Shown: positions 22,073 through 31,529 of the stretch, piece after piece
Layout: every line of letters starts with the position of its first letter
Position numbering within the stretch: the first letter of the stretch is position 1
DNA from: Eutreptiella sp. 'Long Island Sound 2002'
Taxonomy: Eukaryota; Euglenozoa; Euglenophyceae; Eutreptiales; Eutreptiaceae
DNA: 64,000 bases
Assembly (NCBI GenBank): GCA_964036045.1
Contig: OZ038378.1
Location: 42,533,228 to 42,597,227 of the forward strand
Direction: 5' to 3'
Notes under the pieces: model-generated
Told to the model about the DNA's origin: nothing
Seen by the model: only the letters and a program-made list of their open reading frames with translations
Database searches by the model: none
Position numbers and translations under genes: made by a program

Positions 22073-24694
22073 GACTTGGCTTCCCCCAGCTCCTTCCAGC
22101 TGCGATCCGCCAGGACTTTGTCCACCACGTTGCTGGGCTTTGAGTTCCTCCAACGTCCTCAACATGTCCTCAGCAACCTCCTCGATAGACCTCACTCGTC
22201 GGTCTTGGCCAGGTCCACCACCATAGCCTCTTCCTCCGCTTTTTCCTTGGCCTTTGCCTTGGCCTTTTCCCCCGTCTCCGCCTTTCGCCTTCCAATCGGA
22301 AATACGCTGCTCCTTGGGCTTCTTCTCGGGGTGGGCGGCGAAGTAGGCCTTCTCGTCCGCCTCATACACCTTGCACTGACGGTGGTCGTGTGCATGGTTG
22401 TTTCCCTTGCCATAACAGACCCAGCACCCGTCGTGCTGAGACCTGTACTCCCGGAACGAGAGCGGTGGGTTCCCGGTCCTCCTTGGCGCTCTGCTCTTAT
22501 TGGGTCCCACCTGGCTCCATCTGGACCGATCCTGCCCATGGTTCCTCACATTGTGCGCCACAAACGCGAAGAAGTGGGCCTCCTCATGATCCTCCCGGGA
22601 CCCGGTCCAGTGGTCTTGGCCACTTCCACTACCATCCTCCGCGGAGTTGGCCGTGTCTTCCTGGATCTCCCGATGATGGCGGTCTTCTCGGTGGCCTCGT
22701 TGTCCATGACCATGTCGATCCTGCACGTGGGCCTCGTTCTTTGCATTGAGCTTCAACTCCACTGTGATGTACTTCACGATCTCGTCAAGGCTCATGCCGG
22801 CGAAGAGGACTTGCATCCTCAGCGGCTCCCCGCGCCTCCACTCCACGTTGTTGAGGCGCAGCAACCTTTGCCCCATGCAGTCTCCAAACACCTCCACGTA
22901 CACGGCGTTCTTCAGTCCCAACATCCGGTTGGGTTCGCCCAGGTTCCTCCAGAAGAACTCCATGATACCCGCATGGGTATCCTCCGCCGCCATGATCCTC
23001 ACCGCCACCCGCTTCTTGGCGCGCTTCCTCTCCTCGTCCTCCACTCTTCTTTTCCAGTTGCCGGGGAGGACGTCCTTCAGGAGGTGGCGGATCTCGCTGG
23101 CCTCCTTCCAGTCCTCCACCAGCTTGAGGCATCTGCGGTACTTCCGCAGATACCGGTTCCACTCCCGGACCCGCAACTCACCGCGGTCCAGCGGCAGCGG
23201 AATGGACCACAAGTCCTCCAGCTTTTGGTTCGGAGCGTCCACCCGCTCCTCATCCTCCAACCACTGGAGGCAGGCCTGCTCCGTCCTGATCAGTCCTTCC
23301 CGCAGCTCCTCCTTCAGGTCCTGCGCCAGCCGGTGTGGGAATGTCCGGCATACCCACTTATCCCGCGGCGCTCCCCGCATCTCGCCGACGACCTCCTCGG
23401 CAAAGTCCTCCCAACCCAGGATGAAGTCATCCAGGTTGGAGGGGTTGCCATCGTAGTAGGGGATTTTGATTCCCCTGAGGTCGTCAATCCTGATGGCGTC
23501 TCCGACGTCTCCAGACACCACTCCACCGAGACGGATACCACCTGTGGCCGGGGGGTGTGAGTACACTCCCCGTACATCCCTCTCCTCCATGGAGTGCGGT
23601 CCAGTTGGGCCTGAACCCATGGGGTTTGGAATGCGGGAATGATTTGCTCCATCGGCCGTCCATATCCCCGTATTGGGGTCCTTCGCCCACAGGTTTCCGC
23701 CTGGATGACCTCGACCATGTCCGTCAGCGCTTCCCATGGTTCGCCCCTGCATGGGCTGGCTCTCGATCTTCTCTTCCGCATAAACTACCATATTCGTCGT
23801 GATCGGTACATCCTGGGCGGCATGGGACATCTGTACCGTCAGGCTCCTCGGGTCCGTGGTTACGTGCCCTTTCCGCATGGACCCAGCCGGTGCCGTGTGT
23901 TCCCCGAGCATTGTGGATTCGCTGAACATGGGAACAAACGGCAGCGCACCCGGGTCAACACGCGGAGGCGCGTAGGGTGCCTGTGCAGGGCCGCCCATGG
24001 GTTTATCCATGGCGCTCCTGAGGGTCTTAACCCGCTCCACCAGCTCTGCCGCGGCCGGCTTTGCCGGGAGCTCTGGACCCGAGGCGAGGGGCTGTAGCTC
24101 CTCTAGCCTCTTCAGGCGTCCGGACATGTCCTCCACCAGGTGGAGGAGGCTGTCCACCACTCGCTGCTGCTTCTCCAGAGCCAGCTCCAGATTCTCCCGG
24201 TACCGGTCCCGTTCCGCTCGCAGCTCCTCCATGTCTTTCTCCGCGGCCGACTGGTCGTCCAGGATCCCCGCGACATCCTCCTCTAGACCGTCCTTGGCGT
24301 TGTCCAGGCGGTCAAGGCGATGCACGATGGCGTCCATCCCCATCTTCGGGTACTTGCCCATGAGGAAGGACACGTGCTCGCAGTGGCACGCAGCGTGCTT
24401 TCTGCCCGATTCAGCGCATCCCGCGGTTCCCGGCACCTCAGACTCATCGCCCATGGGCGTATCGCCTATGGCGTCCGTCTCGGGTCCCTGGTGCCGGGGC
24501 ACAGGTGCCGTCCGGGCCCTGGCCGGCCTCTCCAAGCCCTCGGCGTCGTGCTTCAGGGCGGGCTCGGGGGCCGTATGCGCCCTGGCGATCAGCGCGGACA
24601 TCTCCGACTCCGAAGGTGGCTCGTAGGCTCTCCGATAGCCCTCGGGGTGCCCCTCGGATTCCCACAGCCTGATCTGGCTGGGGTCCGTGTCCAT
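22070..24694 (-). CDS. gag: A gag polyprotein, intact, 874 aa
   Basis: Structural protein of the element particle. The N-terminal region has a conserved ACHCEHVSFLMGKYP block (residues ~101-115), shared with C as HCHCRHVDFLFGRYP. A long coiled coil follows at ~120-200. The capsid-like part starts near IRIDDLRGIKIPYYDGNP (~385), with DDFILGWEDFAEEV, and ends near VKYITVELKLNAKNE. The nucleocapsid-like part has CWVCYGKGNNHAHDHRQC, a lengthened zinc knuckle that fits C-x2-C-x8-H-x4-C, then a Gly/Lys-rich basic tail and a last short helix. At 874 aa it is long for gypsy gag. The start was chosen because residues right after it align with the start of C gag. It ends in UAG with protease following in frame. 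Confidence 0.9.
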   Translation of the reverse strand: MDTDPSQIRLWESEGHPEGYRRAYEPPSESEMSALIARAHTAPEPALKHDAEGLERPARARTAPVPRHQGPETDAIGDTPMGDESEVPGTAGCAESGRKHAACHCEHVSFLMGKYPKMGMDAIVHRLDRLDNAKDGLEEDVAGILDDQSAAEKDMEELRAERDRYRENLELALEKQQRVVDSLLHLVEDMSGRLKRLEELQPLASGPELPAKPAAAELVERVKTLRSAMDKPMGGPAQAPYAPPRVDPGALPFVPMFSESTMLGEHTAPAGSMRKGHVTTDPRSLTVQMSHAAQDVPITTNMVVYAEEKIESQPMQGRTMGSADGHGRGHPGGNLWAKDPNTGIWTADGANHSRIPNPMGSGPTGPHSMEERDVRGVYSHPPATGGIRLGGVVSGDVGDAIRIDDLRGIKIPYYDGNPSNLDDFILGWEDFAEEVVGEMRGAPRDKWVCRTFPHRLAQDLKEELREGLIRTEQACLQWLEDEERVDAPNQKLEDLWSIPLPLDRGELRVREWNRYLRKYRRCLKLVEDWKEASEIRHLLKDVLPGNWKRRVEDEERKRAKKRVAVRIMAAEDTHAGIMEFFWRNLGEPNRMLGLKNAVYVEVFGDCMGQRLLRLNNVEWRRGEPLRMQVLFAGMSLDEIVKYITVELKLNAKNEAHVQDRHGHGQRGHREDRHHREIQEDTANSAEDGSGSGQDHWTGSREDHEEAHFFAFVAHNVRNHGQDRSRWSQVGPNKSRAPRRTGNPPLSFREYRSQHDGCWVCYGKGNNHAHDHRQCKVYEADEKAYFAAHPEKKPKEQRISDWKAKGGDGGKGQGKGQGKSGGRGYGGGPGQDRRVRSIEEVAEDMLRTLEELKAQQRGGQSPGGSQLEGAGGSQV

Positions 24695-25070
24695 AGCCCC
24701 GGCGTCCTCTGCCGCGGGCTTGGGTGACCCGCGCTTCCGGTAGCGCCGGGCCCGTCCTCCACTGCTGCCTGAATGGCAGGCCCCATCAGAGTCCTCCGCG
24801 GCGGAGCGGAGGTTGCATGCCTTTCAGCAGCGACGCTCACATATGGAGACCAGGTCCTCCATGTCACGTCCTCCTCTTCCCGAATGTCGTTCTTCTCTTC
24901 GGGCTTCAACTTCCGGAGTTCGCCATGCTCTTGAACGTCTCCGCTCTTCTATGGCTCCAATCTCCGGCGTGGTCTCCACCGAGTCCACAATACGCACCCG
25001 AGGCGTACTTGGGCAGGGCTCATAAGGGCCCAAGTCCCCGGGTCGGCGGTAGGTAGGGGCAGCAGGTAAG
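24695..25070 (-). other. 5' leader of element A
   Basis: About 376 bp between PBS and gag ATG, the usual place for packaging and dimerisation signals. No ORF in the sense direction is convincing. Confidence 0.5.
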
Positions 25071-25082
25071 CCTCTGCTACCA
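25071..25082 (-). other. primer-binding site of element A (tRNA-iMet)
   Basis: On the minus strand TGGTAGCAGAGG, complementary to the last 12 bases of a canonical eukaryotic initiator tRNA-Met including CCA. It abuts the inner end of the 5' LTR. Confidence 0.85.
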
Positions 25083-27441
25083 TAAAGAGGGTCCCTACCA
25101 GGACCGGCCCCCGCTGTGCCCCTTCCGCCTGTCACCCCTGCTGACTTGCTCCTGATCAACGACTGCATTTCTCAAAATCCTCAAAGTCCAGGGTCCAAAA
25201 TCCAAAATATAGAAAATAAAATCCTCCTTCAACCCTGAATAGCAACCAGATCCAACAAATACAGCAATAACCCAATTCACAATCCAAATCAGGCTGCGGG
25301 CTTCCGTTCAGCACATCGATGGTCTCACGATGGCGGGCATGTACAAGAATTGCACCAAGGAAGAAAGCCCCGAAATTGGCATATGAACACAAATAAAGCA
25401 AAGTTGGGGAAAGAGGTAAACATACACATTCACAGCCATAAACCCCTCATTCCCTGGACTCAAGACCTTCCCTTGACTCACCAACATATTGCCCTGAGCC
25501 AGGTCAAATGAGATGGCTGAATGCCATGTGTCACAAGTCACTACATAAACCCCAGAAATGTGTTCACTCCCAAGCCTATAAATCCTAGCCCAAAAAAGGG
25601 AGGTGGCGTGTCATGGCCTAGAGTGGCACTCAGGACCATGCCCTATCCTGACATAACCTTGGTTGGACTTGGGATCAAATGGGCTTGGAGAACTGCCCCA
25701 TGAAGATGACCTCACAACTTAACAAAATCAGGCACAACACACCATAGTGCCCAATATTCAATTATATACTCAAAAATGCATACGGCAAATACCCAAATGC
25801 TCCATGCATGTGTCAAACCGGATAGTAAAATACAAGGGTGCTATAGACCGAAGGTCCATGCCCAAGAATATCCCATCATTGGCTCCGAAACCTCTCCGGT
25901 TATGTACATGGCATGCTTCACAAGTCAGCTCATGAGTTTCAGACCTGAGGCCTCGTGTGCCAAGCCAAAGTGACCACGTGATCTGCCGTATGGTGAGGTG
26001 CAACACCGAAGCATATGCCAACATATAAGCAACATACCATAGTTCACAGATCTCTAGGCACTTTACTGTTAGCCGACCAGTTGAGCACATAAAACACAAA
26101 AATGAGCGAAAATTGAGGTCAGAAACATGAAAATATGTCCAAATACAAAGTTGTCATGATAGTATATCTCTACGCTCACCCATGATCTCCGCACATGGTT
26201 CGATATACAAATGATTGAAACCATTTGCGAACAATTCCCCGAGCTTGGATCCCCAATCGGGCGCATGGAGATACCTTCGCCACCCATATCTACATGCCCC
26301 ATGAAAATGGGAGTGCACTCATGGATCTCTTTGCCAAACATACCATGAGCAATACATACGCGGTAGACTTGGTCTAGCGCTTTGAATTCCACAATTGAGA
26401 CATGGGCAATACCCTTGTCACGTATGGCTCACCATCTCCTCGGCCACACAAAGATATATAACATGGGCGTGAGCATATCAAGACATATACCATGCATATA
26501 AAACATACCCCCAAAAGTGGCTCCCACCATGATATACCATGTCCCTCCATGGACATAACTTCACGTTGAAATTGCGTAGGAACCCAAAGAAAGTATCTAT
26601 GCAACCCCAACACTCATGCGGTACACTCGAAAGTCGCATTAAAATATTCGGTTGCACGGTCCAAGACTTATATATCACTTTATACCCTCTTGACCATTAT
26701 CCCTTGTTACACCAGGCATGTGTACACACCAAAGGCATTTGATGCTTCCTGAATTAAGTTGAGACCAAGGCGTTTGCAACGCAACCTTCCTTATTCTCTT
26801 TCCTCACACTCGCGCGTAGATATGGCCTTTCAAAGTGGTCCCACGATTCACTTTTGTTTCCCTTATATCTCCAAGTCAAAAGGGTGGCAAGTATAAGGGA
26901 AACCTGATTGGGGCATAGGGAAAAGAGTATGACCACTCGAAGAAGGTCAAATCAAGTGCGGCGATGTCGAAGTCGAAAATCCGATTTCGACATCGCGAAA
27001 AATTCAGATTAAAATTTCGAGTGCTTTTTTAGAAAATTGCGGAAGCAACGAACCCTTTACTGATGAAATCTGACCCTTTCATCAGGGTTTCCGCCAAAAT
27101 ATCTGGAAATAACAGTTAACCAATCGGTTAACGCAAAATCGCGAGCCAACTGACAGTCGCCGATACATTGACCATCAGAACGAAAGGCTGAAAAATTACG
27201 GAAACATTATGATAGTAAAACCCTGTTGATTCCTGATATTCTGATATATAAATCTCCGCTGGCGGCGCCTCGGTACTGAATATGGCCGCTCGTAGCCGGA
27301 ATGGCCAATCCTATCACACTATCACATCGGGTTAGTTCAGGTGGACGGGAGAGTATGATATCAGCCAATGGCGGCTTGCCGGCACATAGATACACACCCC
27401 AAGTGACCCCAAGATGGCCACGGGGGTCCGAACCGGCTTCA
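25083..27441 (-). repeat. 5' LTR of element A
   Basis: Collinear with 14263-16619, with scattered substitutions and a few indels. It carries the same inverted repeats (26962-26995 and 27115-27132) and TATA-like box. Transcription of A would start here and run towards lower coordinates. Confidence 0.95.
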
Positions 27442-27446
27442 CTGGT
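27442..27446. repeat. target-site duplication of element A (right)
   Basis: CTGGT, partner of 14258-14262. Confidence 0.85.
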
Positions 27447-27904
27447 GTTTGGTCGTGACCCCCCAGGGATGGGCGACCTACCCTCTGGTAGTGGACAGTG
27501 AGGGTTGTGAGGACGCCACCCAGTTTTGTAAGAGGGTGGCTGCAGAAAGGGAGTTAGTACAAGAAGAGCTGGAGGCAATACACGAAAAACAGTTGGACGA
27601 GTTCCTAAAAAAACACCCTCCCTCTGTTTTCGTTGCCGCCGACCGGGTATGGGTCCAGAATCGAGATGAAGAACGGGAAAAGCTCGGTAGAGTATGGCAG
27701 GGACCCGCTGAGATCATTGACAAGATCTCTGACTCCGTTTACCGGGTTAACCACAATGGGGTGGAGCAGGACTCATCAGTCAAACGGCTGAAGCCCTTTG
27801 TGAAGCTCCATGACGGACGTCAGCCCCCATCGCTTTACTACGCTGAGCGTCGTGAGATTCACGACGATTCGTACATGGTGGAGCGGGTGGACAAGCATGA
27901 ATAG
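27447..27904 (+). pseudogene. INT: B integrase C-terminal part (GP(Y/F)-like), copy 1
   Basis: Continuation of integrase B after the nested element. VFVAADRVWVQNRDEEREKL, RVWQGPAEIIDKISDSVYRV and SSVKRLKPF match the GP(Y/F) module of gypsy integrases, which packs on DNA next to the catalytic core. The tail DDSYMVERVDKHE resembles the first strand of a chromodomain but ends in TAG; copy 2 has the same TAG. The reading frame relative to the 5' part is interrupted by the shared TGA and by A. Confidence 0.75.
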
Positions 27905-28004
27905 CGTGGAACAGGGGCCACCAGCCTCGAAAAACCTGCCCGCCAACTTTTCCTGGTGCCAAGCCTTGGTGATATGTTAGATTTCGCGATCATGCCCGCC
28001 TGGA

Positions 28005-28274
28005 ATGGCACCCCGCCGCCAGTTTTCTCCACGTAATCAACAGTACTGGATGAAATATAATAGGCAGCATGGACTCCACGTGGACCTCAGTCATTTTAAT
28101 GTGCAAAGGGTACAGGTGGATAATTTTCCATTTAAATGGCGAGTGGGAGTCAACCTGCTTTGCTCTCGGCCGCCTGAGCCTGAGCCTGAGCCTCAGTCTG
28201 AGCCTCAGGGGGGGTCCTTGGTTGATACCCTCCGGAATCTGTGGAATGCAGGACCCTCTCAAGGAAATGGTTAA
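28005..28274 (+). CDS. small ORF downstream of B integrase, unrecognised
   Basis: An 89-aa ORF starting MAPRRQFSPRNQQYW, with a basic N-terminus and a PEPEPEPQSEPQ stretch encoded by a GAGCCT-type microsatellite (28165-28205). Copy 2 keeps the same start (56466) but shifts frame halfway and continues in the frame of 56603-56803. Conservation of the start in both copies is expected from the duplication and does not show selection. It may be the 3' end of Pol, a third ORF, or untranslated DNA. Confidence 0.3.
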   Translation: MAPRRQFSPRNQQYWMKYNRQHGLHVDLSHFNVQRVQVDNFPFKWRVGVNLLCSRPPEPEPEPQSEPQGGSLVDTLRNLWNAGPSQGNG

Positions 28275-28545
28275 CCAGTTCCGGCTGCAAATGGTGGTGA
28301 ATCGCCGTTCCTGTCGCTGTACCCGGACACTATCCTGATGTAATAGTGAGTTCACGCCACCCAGGACTGTGCCTACTTCCGCCGACGCTGTTTTTTACCT
28401 GCTTGCTGACTGACTGATCTGAAACCAAACGCTGTTTTCTTTTTTTTCACCCACTGTTGCACGTGGACCCTCCCGAGATTCGGCAGTGGGAAGCAACCTT
28501 TTGTACAGCCTTTCAGGTTAGTTGTGAAGCCAGTTTGGATCCTAT

Positions 28546-28785
28546 TTGGCTGCACTCCATCCTACACTTCACCGATTTCAGCGATTTCAGCAGTTTTCGG
28601 GTATAAATTCAGGGGAATTTTTATTACTTATAAGTCACAGGATGGCAAATTTTACATTTCTAGTTCAGACCAGGCCTGCTGTCTGTGCGTGTGTCCTTCT
28701 CGTGTTCCTGTTGGTGTGCGTGTGCTCTGTGTTCTTTAATGCCGGCCGATCGTTTGAAAATTCCTCCCAACGGGTGTCAATATAG
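28546..28785 (+). CDS. small ORF with a hydrophobic segment, unrecognised
   Basis: 79 aa with a strong membrane-like stretch (AVCACVLLVFLLVCVCSVFF, residues ~47-66). Copy 2 (57006-57245) keeps the ORF and the hydrophobic stretch despite several amino-acid changes. It lies between the end of B pol and the C LTR, where some gypsy elements carry an extra ORF. No envelope motif is seen. An overlapping ORF in another frame (28524-28739) is also conserved, so chance openness is a real alternative. Confidence 0.25.
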   Translation: MAALHPTLHRFQRFQQFSGINSGEFLLLISHRMANFTFLVQTRPAVCACVLLVFLLVCVCSVFFNAGRSFENSSQRVSI

Positions 28786-28829
28786 TGTTAGTCCTATCCT
28801 GTTACGGAAATGGAAACGAATCGAAAGCT

Positions 28830-31189
28830 AGGGCGACTCCAGTGGAAGATAGGAGGCCCGAATTCAAGTCTCGCTAAACCCTGGTGTGGTTCGATCCGCC
28901 CACACCGGCTGTCGTTCACCGACTGGTACACGTTAATGGGCGCATCTGCTTCGGCAGTGCCACGCCTACGTGTATCAGGGATCACGAGTCCCTGGAAGCT
29001 GGAGGAGTCCTAGTGGAAGTGAAGTGGAAGTGGATGTGGCTGAGATAGGCGCAGCGGAAGGGATAAAAATTACTCGGTCGTTGCTCCGCAAGGCAAAGCA
29101 ATTCCTCGTTCCTTGGCTTATCATTTGTTTGCCTTGCATGTGTCATGACAACTTGATCTCCCATGGATTCAAAGAGGCTGAATCTTTGGTGATTGTGTGT
29201 GTTGAACATGTTGTGTGCATCTGCAATGGGTGAACATGCTAAAGGTGAAGAATTGCACTTATGACCTGGTTGTGAACCTCTCTTTGGCCGTCTTACTCCG
29301 GTGACCTTCGGTGGATTCATATCATTGGTCAAACATGGTTGGTGATCCACTATCCTTCTCTTGGCAGCAAGCAATAGGGCATGAGTTCACTTAATTTGGC
29401 AATTGGATATAGGGACAATTGTCGGTCAAGGTTGGGGATTCTCACTCCAAGTGCATGCCTGCTCTCCTGAGTCATGGCTAGGCGAGACTCTCCCTCCATA
29501 TGCGTGCTCTTGGGATTGGGTTTTGGTGAGGTTCGCTCCTGGGACATGGATTGGTTTGGCTCTCCCTCCTGGGCCATGGATTGGTTAGGTTCCCCCTCCT
29601 GGGTCATGAATTGGTTAGGTTCTCTCTCCGGGCATGGATTCGGGTGGGACCATCTCCCTCAAGGCTTGGATTGGGCTGGGACCATCTCTCTTCGAGGCAG
29701 GACTACTTCTCTTTGGGATGGGACAATCTCACATGGATGTGCTCTCATTGGACCCGGGATACCTCTCTTTGTGCACTCACTCTGCGGGCCGGGTCTGAGT
29801 CTCTACATGTGACCCGGGGCATGTGGTTTTCCAATTTTCTTACCCAATCTCTCTCCAAGTAGCATGCATTGAATTCATTCGGTGTCACACGAACATGCAA
29901 ATAGGCAATATTGATTTCACTTGTTCATGTGTGGATGGTTTCTAATGCACATGACGATTGTTGTTGCCTATGCCATCGGGTCCCAAGCAATTAGGCACCA
30001 ACTGATGGGACCGAGTGGCATGTCCAAGGATGTGAGTGCATGAGACATATGTTGTGTGTTGGCTTTTCTACTCATGTCTTTGGATCGCGACACTCTAACC
30101 GTGGGCAGCCCAGCAATTGGTATGTAGCACACACTAAATATGTGAGGTTTGGCCGGCTGGCCTTTCTTGATGTCTTCTTTGCAAGCAGCAAGTAAACCCG
30201 TCAAGCCTATTCACCGGCTGGCCATGGTGTGTGACATTGCTGAGTGACCGGCATCCGGCGTCCAGTGTGGAGTACCGAAGCATTGCCATCATGACAATAT
30301 ATATGTCACACATGCCGGGTGACAAATAGTGTTTGCCATTGCCGTGAGGTCACTCTCCCGACTCATATTTACTGATCTTCATTGCAAGTTCTTCATATGT
30401 ACACATTCGTGACTCACGAGGGTGGGCAAGTCATGTATGTGGCCATACCGTACTTTGTGTTCATGGAGGCCATGGTGTCATGGTTGAGCAACGGTGGGAA
30501 CATTCCTTATGTTTGGAACCCATGTTGTTTACTCCATTCTACCTTCTTATCGGCAGGGCTAAGGATGGGCCATGTGTGCCCAAGCTTCGCGAGGAATCCA
30601 ATGATGCCATTGTGTTTTATATGCTTTTCTTTGTTTGTTGCCATACACTTAATGGACCGTTTCGATGTCATTGTGTCATGCAAGATCGTTCGTGAACCAA
30701 TGAGTCTTCTCAATCCGTTGTATCAGGACTGTGTGGGAGTGGCGTCATACGTCCATAACAGAACGCTGAGTTCGAGTGTGCATGGGGTAAAAATCGATTC
30801 TTGGAGTAGGGATGCAACATCGTCTTCGATAATTGCATATCTTGTTCCAAGGCTTCATCTGCATTTCTACCTCTCAACTCCTCTGCCCGACATTGTCATT
30901 GTTTTTTCCCTTCTCCATGACTTTCATGTATTGATGGACCCAAGTGGCTCCGTCCTGAAAACTTCCCTCAATTTGAATTGGTGGGTCACGTATTTGTATT
31001 TCCATTGCCAAGGGTTGCCAAGGGGTGTGTTTGTGGGACGTTTTTGCAATTTGGAAATTGGTGATTGGTGAGCATGGAAGCATTGGTGAGATCTAGGACA
31101 ATGGCTGTCACGGGGAAGAGGGTGGAAAGATCGGGAATAGGCGGTAGAGACCGCACAAGGGCAGGGGCTGGTCCTACGGACCTTCATTA
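28830..31189 (+). repeat. 5' LTR of retrotransposon C, copy 1 (left edge approximate)
   Basis: Non-coding, CA/TG-rich sequence ending immediately before a perfect tRNA-iMet PBS. Its last ~50 bp (GGTCCTACGGACC and neighbours) resemble the end of the A LTR (GGTCCTGGTAGGGACC). The left edge is set by analogy with the 2.36-kb A LTR; no second C LTR is available to confirm it. The ORF at 30382-31071 is conserved in copy 2 but looks like chance openness in LTR sequence. Confidence 0.6.
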
Positions 31190-31201
31190 TGGTAGCAGAG
31201 G
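31190..31201 (+). other. primer-binding site of C, copy 1
   Basis: TGGTAGCAGAGG, identical to that of A. Confidence 0.85.
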
Positions 31202-31529
31202 TTTACCTGCCGCCTACCGCCACCTGGGGAGCTTGGGCCCTCATGAGCCCTGCCCAAGTGGACCCCGGGTAACCATCAATGACACCATCCGGGAGTCGGT
31301 GGTTGAAGCCCGAGAGGAAGGAAGGCATTCGGGAAGAAGAGTGGGTACCGTTGACGACATGGAGGACATCGTCTCTTTTTGTGAAGGCGTATGCCGAAAA
31401 CGATGCCATCTCTGAGGACCCGCGGAAGCATCGGACCAGGAGGTCACGAGCTGCAGCAGCGGCTCAAAGCCCCTGCGCTACCGCAAACGCGGTTCGCCAA
31501 AACCGTCAAAGAAGGATGAGGAATCAGCA

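Larger units (their letters stand above)
14263..27441 (-). mobile_element. complete LTR retrotransposon A (chromovirus-type Ty3/gypsy), 13.2 kb
   Basis: Two 2.36-kb LTRs in direct orientation, a polypurine tract, a primer-binding site, gag, a pol with PR-RT-RH-INT order and a C-terminal chromodomain, and a 4-5 bp target duplication define a full element read on the minus strand. It has inserted into integrase of B copy 1; the same site is empty in B copy 2. Gag is intact. Pol carries two TGA codons, a homopolymer frameshift and a short deletion, so this copy is not autonomous as read. LTR identity of roughly 95-97% by eye implies fairly recent insertion. Confidence 0.95.
4796..28350 (+). mobile_element. 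Ty3/gypsy-type LTR retrotransposon B, copy 1 (decayed, split by A)
   Basis: The order PBS, gag with coiled coil, zinc knuckles, protease, RT, RNase H, D-35-E integrase and GP(Y/F)-like tail is that of Ty3/gypsy elements. Many frameshifts and stops make it inactive. Element A (14263-27441) sits inside its integrase. No 3' LTR of B is found: a family C LTR follows instead. The part from 11693 on is repeated at 53337-57246 (B copy 2). The right limit given here is approximate. Confidence 0.75.

Noticed and set aside
28866-28906. tRNA-like or Pol III B-box (GGTTCGATCC)
   Set aside because: No acceptor stem, anticodon arm or convincing A-box at a proper distance; a single short match inside the LTR region.
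30382-31071. 229-aa ORF in the C LTR, also open at 59697-60386
   Set aside because: Lies within LTR sequence directly before the PBS. Conservation is explained by the recent duplication, and no motif or domain is visible.
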